From contig URIT01000093.1 of the NCBI GenBank assembly GCA_900547945.1, positions 1-13,408 on the forward strand: a stretch of 13,408 nucleotides of DNA, in the 5' to 3' direction. This DNA is from an uncultured bacterium. GTDB taxonomy: Bacteria; Verrucomicrobiota; Kiritimatiellia; RFP12; UBA1067. Below, piece after piece: positions 1 through 7,917 of this stretch (its first letter is position 1; each line of letters opens with the position of its first letter). A model generated the notes under the pieces. That model did not search any database. It saw only the letters and a list, made by a program, of their open reading frames with translations, and was not told the origin of the DNA. The translations under genes and the position numbers were made by a program.

Positions 1-669
1 GTGAACGCGGCCTGCTCGGCGCTCGCCGCCGCGTTCACGCCCTCGAACAACGCCCTCCCGGTGACGCTCGGGCAGCTCAAGGCGACGGCCGCGCCGTTCT
101 GGGCGCGCCTCGCCGAGCTCGCGCCGTCGTCCGCCCCGCCCCCGTGGGCGGGGGAGGCGGACCCGCAGGACTTCGCGCTCGTGAACGTGGGGCAGGTGAA
201 GGCGGCCTTTTCGCTGGACCTGGCCCCGCTGATCGACCCCGAGGCGGACGCGGACGGCGACGGGATCCCGAACGGGTGGGAGAGGGCACACGGCCTCGAC
301 CCGTTCGACGCCTCCGACGCGGACCTCGACGCGGACGGCGACGGGATCTCCAACTACGTCGAATACCTGATGGGCACGGATCCGCTCGCGTCCTCCTCCG
401 GCGGGGACTTCGCGTTCTGGACGGACGGCATGTCGCCGGACATGGACGCATGGGAGGTCTGCCCCGCCGCGTTCGATTTCGCCCGGCCCGCGCGGGTCAC
501 GAACGTCGTGGAGCGGACCTTCAGGGTCATGCGCACGAGCCCCTGGCAGCAGATTGTCCTCACGTCGCATCCCAGGGTTGACGACTATCCCGGCGTGGAG
601 GGGTGGTGGGATTCGCGCGACCTGTGCTTGCCAGTACAGTCTGGACGGAGGGGACTTTATGGAGCTTGA
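1..669 (+). CDS. RHS-repeat protein, amino-terminal portion (5' partial, frameshifted)
   Basis: This is the front part of the giant RHS protein that continues in frame 2. The frame is open from the first base, so the GTG at 1 is probably not the true start. Residues 21-40 and 59-74 carry two related modules (VTLGQLKATA and LVNVGQVKAAF) of a type I associate with secreted PVC-group proteins. Residues 82-129 carry two Asp-rich calcium-binding loops (DADGDGIPNGWE and DADGDGISNYVEY) like thrombospondin type-3/dockerin-like loops. Sensible protein continues to about residue 210 (DSRDLCL, ending at 630). After that the frame gives a basic, unrelated tail (PVQSGRRGLYGA) and stops, while frame 2 takes over. 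A single extra C at 631-632 explains the break. The part seen suggests an extracellular or surface location, but the signal peptide lies outside the window. Confidence 0.75.
   Translation: MNAACSALAAAFTPSNNALPVTLGQLKATAAPFWARLAELAPSSAPPPWAGEADPQDFALVNVGQVKAAFSLDLAPLIDPEADADGDGIPNGWERAHGLDPFDASDADLDADGDGISNYVEYLMGTDPLASSSGGDFAFWTDGMSPDMDAWEVCPAAFDFARPARVTNVVERTFRVMRTSPWQQIVLTSHPRVDDYPGVEGWWDSRDLCLPVQSGRRGLYGA
247..348 (+). repeat. Two Asp-rich calcium-binding repeats with an exact 21-nt DNA repeat
   Basis: The same 21 bases, encoding DADGDGI, occur at 247-267 and 328-348, 81 nt (27 codons) apart. The unit reads DxDxDGxxxxxE followed by a HGLDP or MGTDP turn. This is the spacing of thrombospondin type-3-like calcium loops, which often link domains in extracellular proteins. 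The nucleotide identity may reflect recent duplication or simply strong codon bias. Confidence 0.75.
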
Positions 670-3600
670 CGGCAACATATACGGGGAGATTTCCCGTCAA
701 GGAAGGATATTGTTGTCGCTTGGCACGAACGTCGTGACGAACCTGACCGTGAGGTTGGTCGCGACGGGGGACAACCTGAGCCTGTCGTCGCCCCTTTACC
801 TGCTCCGCTGGGCCCCGCGCGTGGAATTCCTGGAGGACGGCAAGGTCTCGGTCCTTTCGGGGGAGGACAAGCCGACCGTGGTCGCCGTCTCCCGCAATCG
901 CGATTCGGGGATGTTCAGGATCCCGGTCCGCCTGGACTGGTCGGATTTCCCGTGCTTCTTCGGAAGCGCCTACTACGAGGCCATGCCCTTCGACGAGCTC
1001 TGCGCCCCGCCCGTACGGGGACTGGATCTGGAGGTGGACCGGGATTCCATGACGGGATGCCTGTCCACGCCGGATCCCCTCTGGACCGAACTCCCCTCTG
1101 CGGGGACGGGCTTCCCCGTCCGCGTCTGCTGCTACGAGGTGTCCGTATCGGGGGGTGGGATGATCGGGTCCGGGCCGCGCCCCACGCGGTTCGACTCCCC
1201 GTATCCGCTCACGTCGCCGTCCGCCCGCCGGGCCTACCGCCGGGCCCTGCGCGGTACGGATCCGGCGAACAACGTCACGCTCAGGCTCAGCCCCGCATGC
1301 CCGTCCGTCGGCTTCCTTTCCGACAGGAAGGCGTCGCGCGCCATCCGGCTCCTCGCGGAACCCTCCTCCCCGACGAATCCCCCGACGACCGAGAACCCGT
1401 ATACGACCTCGTACCCGTACTCGGTCACCCCCTGGTTCGACCCCCATCCCGGCGAACCGATTACGGACACCACCCCATGTTCGGACGAGGATTCGGAGGA
1501 GTCGTCCGACGAGGACGATTCCGGCGGATGCGACGACGACGGCGGCGAGGACTGCGAATGCGGTGATGACGATACCCTCGGGGCTGCGGGCGGTACGCTT
1601 TCGCAGTGTTCCTTCCGGCTCCGCATCCCGCTCGGACGCCCTGCGGCGGACGCGCTTTCGGGTTATCTCTGGACCTTGATCGATAGGCCGACCGCAGTCC
1701 ATCCGGGCGTGTTCAACATACTCGGCACGCCGTCCGTCTCCTCGGCGACGAACGCGGCGGGGGACTTCTCCGTCGTCTGCTCGTCGGACGGGGGGAAGAG
1801 CCTGTATGTCTCGCGGATCGCCCACGGCGCCTCGATTGCCGTCTCCAACGCCTCGGGGCGTCTTGAATGCCGCTGGGAGGTCTGGAACGAATACGGCGAC
1901 GCGAACGTCGTCAGGGCGCGGCGGCTGACCGTCCTGGGAAACGCGACCGAGGACGTGCGGTACACGCTCCACGACGACATGTACGCCGTCGGCGGGGTGT
2001 CGTTCGCGAGCCGCGTGTCCGGCATTGAACCGTCCGTCTGCGGAGTACGCGACGACCTGCTCCGTTCGGTCCGGACGGTGAAGTGGAAGTGGCGGACGGA
2101 TGCGGACGAGCCGGACTTCGTGACCGACGTCCTCGACGAGAAGATGCTGGACGGGACGCTCGTCGCGGCGGTCATGTCCGAGTTCGTCAAGGTCGGCGTG
2201 GGCTCCATGGCCCGCCGCCGCCTGTCCCGGCGCCACGGATACGACGAGAACGGCGGAATCGACGAGAGGAGGACGTACTGGTGCGACGGCGAGAGCCGCT
2301 TCCGGCATGCGAGGCTGAAGTCCGTGGAGTCGAACCGCATGCCGTGGTCCTTCCACGACTACGATTCGCGCGGACGCGAGATCGTGCGGATCGAACAGCT
2401 CGACGGTTCGCCGTTCCCCGGGGACCTCCCCGTGGTCTCGCACCTCGCCGACCTACCCGCTGGCTGCTCGGCGCGCGCGACGGTCACGTCCTACCTCCCC
2501 CTTCCGGGCGACAGGGGGCACCGGAACGACGCGATGCACCCCCGCACCGTGACGACCTACGTCCTTCGCGGCGGCGCGCCGCCCCTCCTCGTTGGAACGG
2601 AGACGTGGACCTACGCCCGTTCCGTGGACGCCGCCGGGAACCCGTTCCGCGTCTGCACGCATGCCGTCGCGTACGGGTCGGCGCCCGTGGACGCCCCCAT
2701 GGTCGACGTCAGGGTGGAATACCCGGACGACGACTATGCGGTGCCCGTCCATCTGCGCGGCCTCGTCGTCTCGGAGACGGATCCGGGCGGCGTCGTGGAC
2801 GAGACCCGGTACGTGCGCGGGACGTGGGACGCCCGGACCCGTTCCTTCGCACCCTCGGGAAGCGGGGCGCACCTCTGGGCGGAGACGACCCGCTCCCGTG
2901 CCGGGACATCGGCCCGGACCTACACCGTCGCGGTCACCGAGGTCGTGCGGAGGCTGGTCGTCCACGAGGAGGAGCGCCTGGCGTCGGACGACGCGGTGCT
3001 GTCCTGGACGTCTTCGTTCCACGACGACGTGGGGCGGCTCCGCCTGAGGGCGTATTCCGACGGGACCTTCGAGACGAACGCCTATTCCTGCTGCCGTCTG
3101 CTGTGGTCGCGGGACCGCCGGGGGCGGAAGACCCTGCGCTCGGCGCAGACCGGGTCCGACTCGCTCTACTACGCGGAAGAGGACGTCTGGCTCGCGGACG
3201 TCTCCTCCAACGGCGCGTTCCGCGTCACGCAGCACTGGTTCGACGGGCTGGGGCGCGAGACGAACACGCTCACGTGCGTGGGGACCGTACCCGGCGCGGC
3301 GGCGGTTGCGTTCGTGCCGGACGAGGGGATGGGCGTGGCGTCGCTTGGATGGACGACGTACGGGGTCGGGAACCGGGACAGCGCCGAACGGGCCGCGCTT
3401 TCGGAGACGCGCGACACGCGCGGCAGGGTCGTCGCCACGGAGCGGGTCGGGAGGTGCGACGCGGACGAGACCATCGTCAGGACGGGGTCTGCCGAATACT
3501 ATCCCTATCTCGTGCAGATCGAGACGACGACGGCCCTGCGTAACGGAGAAACGAAGACGCACCGCTATGCGGACGGGCGTTCGACGGCGACGGCGCACCG

Positions 3601-6600
3601 GACGGAATGGGACGCGGACGGGCTCCGCGTCGAGGTGGACAGCATGGTGCTGGATACTGGCGAGACCGTCACGAACGCCGTGGTCCGCCATGACGCGCTC
3701 GGACGCATCGCGTCGGTCTGGAGGCCGCTTGGCGTCACGACACACGTGTACGACGGCGCGTCCTCCCGGATCATGTCGTCCACGGAAACCGCCCCGGACG
3801 GGACCGTCCGCGTGGTGGAGTTCCTGTACGACGCCCTCGGCGAGCAGGTCGCCACGGTCCGGGACGGCGTCACGAACACGGCCGATGTCGCCTACGAGGC
3901 CGTCGACGGCGTCCACTGGCGCGTGACGACGCACTGCGTCCTCGGCCCCGGTCCCGGGGGCGGGACGAATTCCGTCCTCGTCTCGCGCGAACGCCTGACG
4001 GGGCTCTCGGATGCGTTGCGCGCATGCACCGTGACGGTCGGGGCGGATGGCATCGCGACGACGAACACGGTCTCCTACGACCCGTCGACGGGCCTTGAGA
4101 CGGCGATGACGGCATCGTCCGTCCTGTCGCCCACCACGACCCGCAGCCGGTACGGCCTTCCCGTCGAGGTCGAGGAGGACGGGGAGACGACGTTCCACAC
4201 GTACGACGCATTCGGCCGGGTCGTTCGCGTGGAGCGCACGTCGGGGGACGGGCTGGTCCCCGTCTCCGAATTCGGGTACGACACGGTCGGCGACCTCGTG
4301 CGCACCTCCGTCTTCACGAACGGGACAGGGACGGCGGACACCTTCTACGGATATGACTGGAAGGGGCGGCGTGTCCTGGAGGAGGATGCGTCCGGTGCCG
4401 TTGTCCAGGCGGACTACACCCACGACGACACCCTCTTCCACCGGTGGGGCGCGGCGTACGAGCTACACGAGGACCGCGACGGGCGGGGGAACCGCACGGC
4501 GCTCTTCACGACGCGCGAGACCGACACGTGCGACGACTACATCTGGGACACCCAGTGGGATGAGACGTGGTGGGACTACGATGCGTCCACGGGGCTCTGC
4601 ACGTCGAAGACCTACGCGGACGGGACGGGGGCCGCGTACACCTACACGGGCCCGGGGCTCCCGCTCCGGACGACCGACGCATCCGGGAGATGGCGCGAGT
4701 GCGTCCGCGATGCGCGCGGGTACCTCGTCGGCATGGCGTACTCTTCGCCGGACATGGGGTACGGGATCGAGAGGGATGCCTACGGGATGCCGATCCGCAC
4801 ATGGGATGTTTCGGGGAACGCCTGGCTCTACGCATACGCCGTGGGGTCCGTCCTGACGAACGAGGTCCAGGCGACGGGCGGGCGGACGAACGTCCTTGCC
4901 CGTTCCGTCGACGCCTTCGGTCGCCCGACCGGCTATGCGCTCGCCGTGGACGGCGCCGCGCAGGGCGGCGTCGGCTATGCGTACGACGCGCGGAACCGCG
5001 TCTGCGCCGTCGTCGCGACCAACTCGTCCGGGCGGTCCTTCGCGGTCGACTACACGAACGGCGCGGGCTACAACTATGGCCACGTGGTCACGCTGCCGGG
5101 CGGCGGGACGCTCCGGCGCACGGTCGGGCGCGATCCGTTCCGCCGGGGGCTCGTGACGGCCTGCCGCACCGATTTCGGCGGCCGGCAGGTCGATGCGTGG
5201 ACGTATGCCTACGACGCGCTCGGGCGCCCCGTCTCGCGCAACGGCGACACGTTCGCCTACAACGACCGGGGCGAGGTGGTCCGCGCCGTGGTCGGCGGAA
5301 CCGTGTTCGCGCACGCCTACGACGGCGCCGGCAACCACGTCGTGTCGGGCGAGGGTGCCGTGACGAACACCGTCGCCAACAACGCCCTCAACCAGACGAC
5401 CGCGTTCGGCGGCGCATCGGTCGCGTGGAACGCCGACGGCGGTATGGCCTCGGACGACCGTTGGCTCTACGCCTACGATGCGGAGGACCGGCTCGTCTCC
5501 GCGACGTCCGCCTCGCCGACGAACGGCGCGCTGCGCGTCCGCAGCGCCTACGACTACCTGGGCCGCCGCATCTCGAAGACGGTCGAGCGCTGCGGCGCGG
5601 ACGTGGGGGCGTGGACGATGGCCGAACGCCGCCGCTTCGTCTGGGACGGCTGGAACCTCGTCCACGAGTCCGCCGAGACGGTCGAGGGGGCGGCGACGAA
5701 CGTCGTGGAGATGCAGTTCTTCTGGGGCCCCGACCTCTCCGGGACCCTCCAGGGCGCGGGCGGCGTCGGCGGACTGCTCGCGGTGTCGCGCGGGGGCTCG
5801 TTCCTCTTCCCCACCTACGACGGCTACGGGAACGTCTCGAAGTACGTCGACGAGTCGGGGGCCGTCGTGGCCGCGTACGCCTACGACGACTTCGGGAACG
5901 TCGTCTCGCGGTCCGGCCCGATGGCCGGGGACCTCCCCGTGGGCTTCTCGACGAAGTACCGCGATGACGAGACGGGCCTCGTCTACTACGGCCGCCGCTT
6001 CTACTCGCCGGCGTACAGGTGCTGGACCAGCCGCGACCCGATCGGGGAGGCGGGCGGCGAGAACCTGTATGCGTTCTGCGGAAACAGGGCTATTTCATTG
6101 TATGACACTTTAGGTATGGCACCTTCAAAGGAATGGAATACGATAATCCCAGATGAGGGGTTGTTTCTAGAAGCACTTTGGGATTTTCTCAATGGAGGGG
6201 ATTTTAAAATATATAAATACGAATATCCTGATTCGGCTACAATGAGGCTTTTAACGCATCCTTCCGTGAGCGATATTTGGAACGAATTCAAGAATGTTCG
6301 ATATCAGCGTGGGGGAACAAATTCTAAAAAAAGGTATTCTATTCGATATGAGGCACGGTTTAAAGATTTTCTTATAGATGTTGTTACTGCTTTAGGATTC
6401 GGTAAGACAGTTACGGGGAAATATGATTTTGGAGTTAATGTCTTAGGATCTTTTAACGGAAATGCTACTATCTCTGTAAATGTACAAAGATGCGAGAAGA
6501 AGCTTGAGATGATGATTAAGAATACGTTCTCTGTGGAATCAATGTTTAGAAATCCGGTAACCCGAGTTCCCATGATAACAACGCCATTTCTAAGCCCGGT

Positions 6601-6643
6601 TGTTCAATATTTCATTTATGACATTACTGAGGTATTGCAGTGA
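554..6643 (+). CDS. RHS/YD-repeat protein, main portion with variable C-terminal tip
   Basis: This is the bulk of a large RHS/YD-repeat protein. The real reading should enter this frame at 632 from frame 1; the ATG at 554 is only the first in-frame start. The order is: a beta-rich region to about 1370; a Pro/Thr/Tyr-rich stretch; an acidic Cys-containing linker (1478-1573); a second beta-rich region; then degenerate YD repeats from about 2230 (GYDENG, DYDSRGREIV, FLYDALGEQV, TYDAFGRVVRV, AYDALGRPVS, AYDDFGNVVS). The conserved RHS core lies at 5957-6118 (DETGLVYYGRRFYSP, RDPIGEAGGENLYAF, LYDTLG). RHS proteins form a hollow beta-shell that encloses a toxic C-terminal domain and usually cleave themselves near the DPxG motifs. 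Here the second motif is DTLG instead of DPLG. The tip (6119-6640, 174 aa) is AT-rich and unrecognised. The stop overlaps the next gene. Family membership is certain; toxin activity is inferred. Confidence 0.9.
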   Translation: MSSRRIPGLTTIPAWRGGGIRATCACQYSLDGGDFMELDGNIYGEISRQGRILLSLGTNVVTNLTVRLVATGDNLSLSSPLYLLRWAPRVEFLEDGKVSVLSGEDKPTVVAVSRNRDSGMFRIPVRLDWSDFPCFFGSAYYEAMPFDELCAPPVRGLDLEVDRDSMTGCLSTPDPLWTELPSAGTGFPVRVCCYEVSVSGGGMIGSGPRPTRFDSPYPLTSPSARRAYRRALRGTDPANNVTLRLSPACPSVGFLSDRKASRAIRLLAEPSSPTNPPTTENPYTTSYPYSVTPWFDPHPGEPITDTTPCSDEDSEESSDEDDSGGCDDDGGEDCECGDDDTLGAAGGTLSQCSFRLRIPLGRPAADALSGYLWTLIDRPTAVHPGVFNILGTPSVSSATNAAGDFSVVCSSDGGKSLYVSRIAHGASIAVSNASGRLECRWEVWNEYGDANVVRARRLTVLGNATEDVRYTLHDDMYAVGGVSFASRVSGIEPSVCGVRDDLLRSVRTVKWKWRTDADEPDFVTDVLDEKMLDGTLVAAVMSEFVKVGVGSMARRRLSRRHGYDENGGIDERRTYWCDGESRFRHARLKSVESNRMPWSFHDYDSRGREIVRIEQLDGSPFPGDLPVVSHLADLPAGCSARATVTSYLPLPGDRGHRNDAMHPRTVTTYVLRGGAPPLLVGTETWTYARSVDAAGNPFRVCTHAVAYGSAPVDAPMVDVRVEYPDDDYAVPVHLRGLVVSETDPGGVVDETRYVRGTWDARTRSFAPSGSGAHLWAETTRSRAGTSARTYTVAVTEVVRRLVVHEEERLASDDAVLSWTSSFHDDVGRLRLRAYSDGTFETNAYSCCRLLWSRDRRGRKTLRSAQTGSDSLYYAEEDVWLADVSSNGAFRVTQHWFDGLGRETNTLTCVGTVPGAAAVAFVPDEGMGVASLGWTTYGVGNRDSAERAALSETRDTRGRVVATERVGRCDADETIVRTGSAEYYPYLVQIETTTALRNGETKTHRYADGRSTATAHRTEWDADGLRVEVDSMVLDTGETVTNAVVRHDALGRIASVWRPLGVTTHVYDGASSRIMSSTETAPDGTVRVVEFLYDALGEQVATVRDGVTNTADVAYEAVDGVHWRVTTHCVLGPGPGGGTNSVLVSRERLTGLSDALRACTVTVGADGIATTNTVSYDPSTGLETAMTASSVLSPTTTRSRYGLPVEVEEDGETTFHTYDAFGRVVRVERTSGDGLVPVSEFGYDTVGDLVRTSVFTNGTGTADTFYGYDWKGRRVLEEDASGAVVQADYTHDDTLFHRWGAAYELHEDRDGRGNRTALFTTRETDTCDDYIWDTQWDETWWDYDASTGLCTSKTYADGTGAAYTYTGPGLPLRTTDASGRWRECVRDARGYLVGMAYSSPDMGYGIERDAYGMPIRTWDVSGNAWLYAYAVGSVLTNEVQATGGRTNVLARSVDAFGRPTGYALAVDGAAQGGVGYAYDARNRVCAVVATNSSGRSFAVDYTNGAGYNYGHVVTLPGGGTLRRTVGRDPFRRGLVTACRTDFGGRQVDAWTYAYDALGRPVSRNGDTFAYNDRGEVVRAVVGGTVFAHAYDGAGNHVVSGEGAVTNTVANNALNQTTAFGGASVAWNADGGMASDDRWLYAYDAEDRLVSATSASPTNGALRVRSAYDYLGRRISKTVERCGADVGAWTMAERRRFVWDGWNLVHESAETVEGAATNVVEMQFFWGPDLSGTLQGAGGVGGLLAVSRGGSFLFPTYDGYGNVSKYVDESGAVVAAYAYDDFGNVVSRSGPMAGDLPVGFSTKYRDDETGLVYYGRRFYSPAYRCWTSRDPIGEAGGENLYAFCGNRAISLYDTLGMAPSKEWNTIIPDEGLFLEALWDFLNGGDFKIYKYEYPDSATMRLLTHPSVSDIWNEFKNVRYQRGGTNSKKRYSIRYEARFKDFLIDVVTALGFGKTVTGKYDFGVNVLGSFNGNATISVNVQRCEKKLEMMIKNTFSVESMFRNPVTRVPMITTPFLSPVVQYFIYDITEVLQ
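628..640 (+). other. Frameshift site in the RHS gene
   Basis: Frame 1 ends in meaningful protein at 630 and frame 2 is meaningful from 632. Dropping one C of the CC at 631-632 gives the continuous reading DSRDLCLQYSLDGGDFMELD, where both halves look like normal protein. The site is not a long homopolymer and I see no slippery heptamer with a following stem-loop. A sequencing or assembly indel, or a recent inactivating mutation, is therefore likelier than programmed frameshifting. Confidence 0.75.
1478..1573 (+). other. Acidic, cysteine-containing linker inside the RHS protein
   Basis: Thirty-two residues contain 18 Asp/Glu, four Cys and no basic residue (SDEDSEESSDEDD, then CDDDGGEDCECGDDD). 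A Pro/Thr/Tyr-rich stretch (about 1370-1477) precedes it and folded-looking beta sequence follows. It is probably a disordered hinge, and Ca2+ or other metal binding is possible. The Cys pattern CxC near its end is unusual for a plain linker. Position and composition are seen; function is inference. Confidence 0.7.
2230..6118 (+). repeat. YD-repeat shell and RHS core
   Basis: About 3.9 kb encodes diverged tandem repeats with YD and G-x-x/V-x-x turns. They become more regular towards the C-terminus (FHTYDAFGRVVRVERTSG, EFGYDTVGDLVRTS, GYDWKGRRVLEEDASG, YAYDALGRPVSRNGD, HAYDGAGNHVVSG, AYDYLGRRISKT). The block ends with the RHS-associated core GLVYYGRRFYSP ... SRDPIGEAGGENLYAFCGN. The repeats are seen at protein level only, since the DNA copies are too diverged to count as DNA repeats. 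Confidence 0.85.
6086..6643 (+). other. AT-rich variable C-terminal tip (putative toxin domain)
   Basis: Base composition changes abruptly just before the LYDTLG end of the RHS core. Counts are 43/60 G+C at 5881-5940, 25/60 at 6241-6300 and 21/60 at 6361-6420. The 174 residues after the core (from APSKEWNTIIPDEG to the C-terminal YDITEVLQ) match no toxin family I can name: I see no HNH, deaminase HxE/PCxxC, ADP-ribosyltransferase or papain-like motif. The middle (GKYDFGVNVLGSFNGNATIS) alternates polar and hydrophobic residues, suggesting beta strands. The change in composition and the position after the RHS core indicate a transferred tip of the kind found in polymorphic toxins. Activity is not shown by the sequence. 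Confidence 0.65.
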
Positions 6644-7218
6644 AGATATGTAGAAAATTTGGAGTTGCGCTGCTTGTTGTCTCGGCATTTGCAGGGTTCT
6701 ATATTTGGATGCTCTACGGCTTCTACGGGGCGTTTGAGAATCTGCGTTATCGTGGCGACGCGAAGCGCATTCCGCTTTGGTATCCGTTTGAGCTTGTCAA
6801 TGATGGAAACGGAGTTGGAGGCGTGCAGCTGTTGGACTGCCGTACCCCGTGTTCTTCCAGTGTCGTGACGGGAGATGTGTCGGCGGAACGGCTGGCCCTG
6901 TCCTGCCTGTGCGACATTGTTGAATTCGGGCATGCGGAAAAGGTTCTCTGGGGGCGGAGGGAACTCTGGAACTTCAGGGAATACCTTGGCGAGCGCTATT
7001 TCGTCCTGACGGCGGACGACGCCTCCCCGGCCTATTTCACGGAGAGGGACGCCTATGCCGCCGCCTGCAGGGCCCATCGCGTCGACCCCGGGGACGTGGA
7101 CGTGTTCGAAGAACGGTGGAAGGGGTTCTGGATCCGCAGGGGGACGCCAACGGTTGCCGATGTCGTGACGTGGTGGTTCGACCGCTGGTTCACAGGATCG
7201 GGAGGCCACCCAGAATGA
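6640..7218 (+). CDS. Membrane-anchored hypothetical protein; immunity candidate for the RHS tip
   Basis: A 192-residue protein starts with GTG at 6640, whose last bases overlap the RHS stop (GTGA). Translation is therefore probably coupled to the RHS gene. One hydrophobic segment (residues about 7-30) follows the basic start MKICRK, predicting a single membrane anchor with the remaining ~160 residues outside the cytoplasm. The soluble part has paired Cys (CRTPC, CLC), a likely strand YFVLTADD and a Trp-rich end (VTWWFDRWF). I do not recognise the family. In polymorphic-toxin loci the gene directly after the variable tip usually encodes its immunity protein, so that role is the best guess from context alone. 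Its first ~100 bases are still AT-rich like the tip, then GC rises, as if part of the acquired block. Its leader resembles that of the ZnuA-like protein at 8750. Confidence 0.75.
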   Translation: MKICRKFGVALLVVSAFAGFYIWMLYGFYGAFENLRYRGDAKRIPLWYPFELVNDGNGVGGVQLLDCRTPCSSSVVTGDVSAERLALSCLCDIVEFGHAEKVLWGRRELWNFREYLGERYFVLTADDASPAYFTERDAYAAACRAHRVDPGDVDVFEERWKGFWIRRGTPTVADVVTWWFDRWFTGSGGHPE

Positions 7219-7862
7219 TGGAAGCAATAACTCCCGCCTACGAAATGGCGGCAATGGTCGTCATTGCCGCAGTCCTTTTCTTTCTGCCTGTCTACGGGGT
7301 ATCGTGCCTCGTTGCGTGGATGGTGAAGGGCCGATGCCGTCTCCGCCTGTTCCTGTTGTTCTATTCCCTCTATGCCCTGTGGTGGCTGGTTGACGTCGGA
7401 GTCTTCTATTCCACGGGGGGAACGTCGCTGGGGCATCGTTCCTTCGTGTTCTACTTGTTCTCCCCTCCGGCCGATGCCTGTGTGGACCTCGTCCACATGG
7501 AACTGGATGCGGATACAGCCACGTATTCGACGGTGTTCAGGCACAAGTACGGGGGGCGCCATTGCATCGGGCTGGGCGACCCGGTGACGCTGCGTGCGAA
7601 GGTCGCGGAACCGCCGATTTCCGCGTGTGCCCGCTTCTCCGACCTTGCCGGGAAGGAACTGCTGACCCTTGAGCTTCACCCCCGGCGCAGTCCGTTCAAC
7701 GGGGAATGGGAACCGTACCTCACGGCCGATTATTCCACGGATTTCCTGGAGAAGCGCCGAAGCCCCGTCCGGCTGACCGTGACCATCAGGGGGGATTTGC
7801 GCGCGTTTGTTGGGAGGAACCCCGGCGCCTGCCTGTTCGTCAAACGGCCGACGGTCTATTGA
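7215..7862 (+). CDS. Two-helix membrane protein of unknown function
   Basis: I take the ATG at 7215, giving 215 residues, over the in-frame ATG at 7116. It overlaps the previous stop as ATGA, has GGGAGG at 7200-7205 upstream, and gives a sensible N-terminus (MMEAITPAYEM). Two hydrophobic helices at about residues 11-37 and 44-65 flank the basic loop KGRCRLR. By the positive-inside rule both ends lie outside the cytoplasm. The ~145-residue remainder would be extracytoplasmic; it is beta-like (FVFYLFSPPADACVDLVHMEL, then ATYSTVFRHKYGGRHC) and ends RGDLRAFVGRNPGACLFVKRP. No family is recognised. The overlap places it in one transcription unit with the RHS gene and the immunity candidate, so an accessory or second immunity role is possible but unproven. 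Confidence 0.75.
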   Translation: MMEAITPAYEMAAMVVIAAVLFFLPVYGVSCLVAWMVKGRCRLRLFLLFYSLYALWWLVDVGVFYSTGGTSLGHRSFVFYLFSPPADACVDLVHMELDADTATYSTVFRHKYGGRHCIGLGDPVTLRAKVAEPPISACARFSDLAGKELLTLELHPRRSPFNGEWEPYLTADYSTDFLEKRRSPVRLTVTIRGDLRAFVGRNPGACLFVKRPTVY

Positions 7863-7917
7863 TTGCAGTGTCATGCATGGTCTGGTGGACTGGTAAAGCA
7901 AGAAGGGAAGATGACGA

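Noticed and set aside
628..660. Programmed ribosomal frameshift in the RHS gene
   Set aside because: No slippery heptamer or clear downstream stem-loop was seen. A simple extra C explains the break.
2453..4441. 662-codon minus-strand open frame, and similar ones at 560-2443 and 4463-5665
   Set aside because: All are antisense to the RHS gene, Arg/Val/Asp-rich and without domain patterns, while the + strand shows clear YD repeats.
7116..7214. Upstream in-frame ATG for the two-helix membrane protein
   Set aside because: It would overlap the previous gene by about 100 bases and add a polar, Arg-rich leader. The ATG at 7215 has an ATGA overlap and a GGGAGG site.
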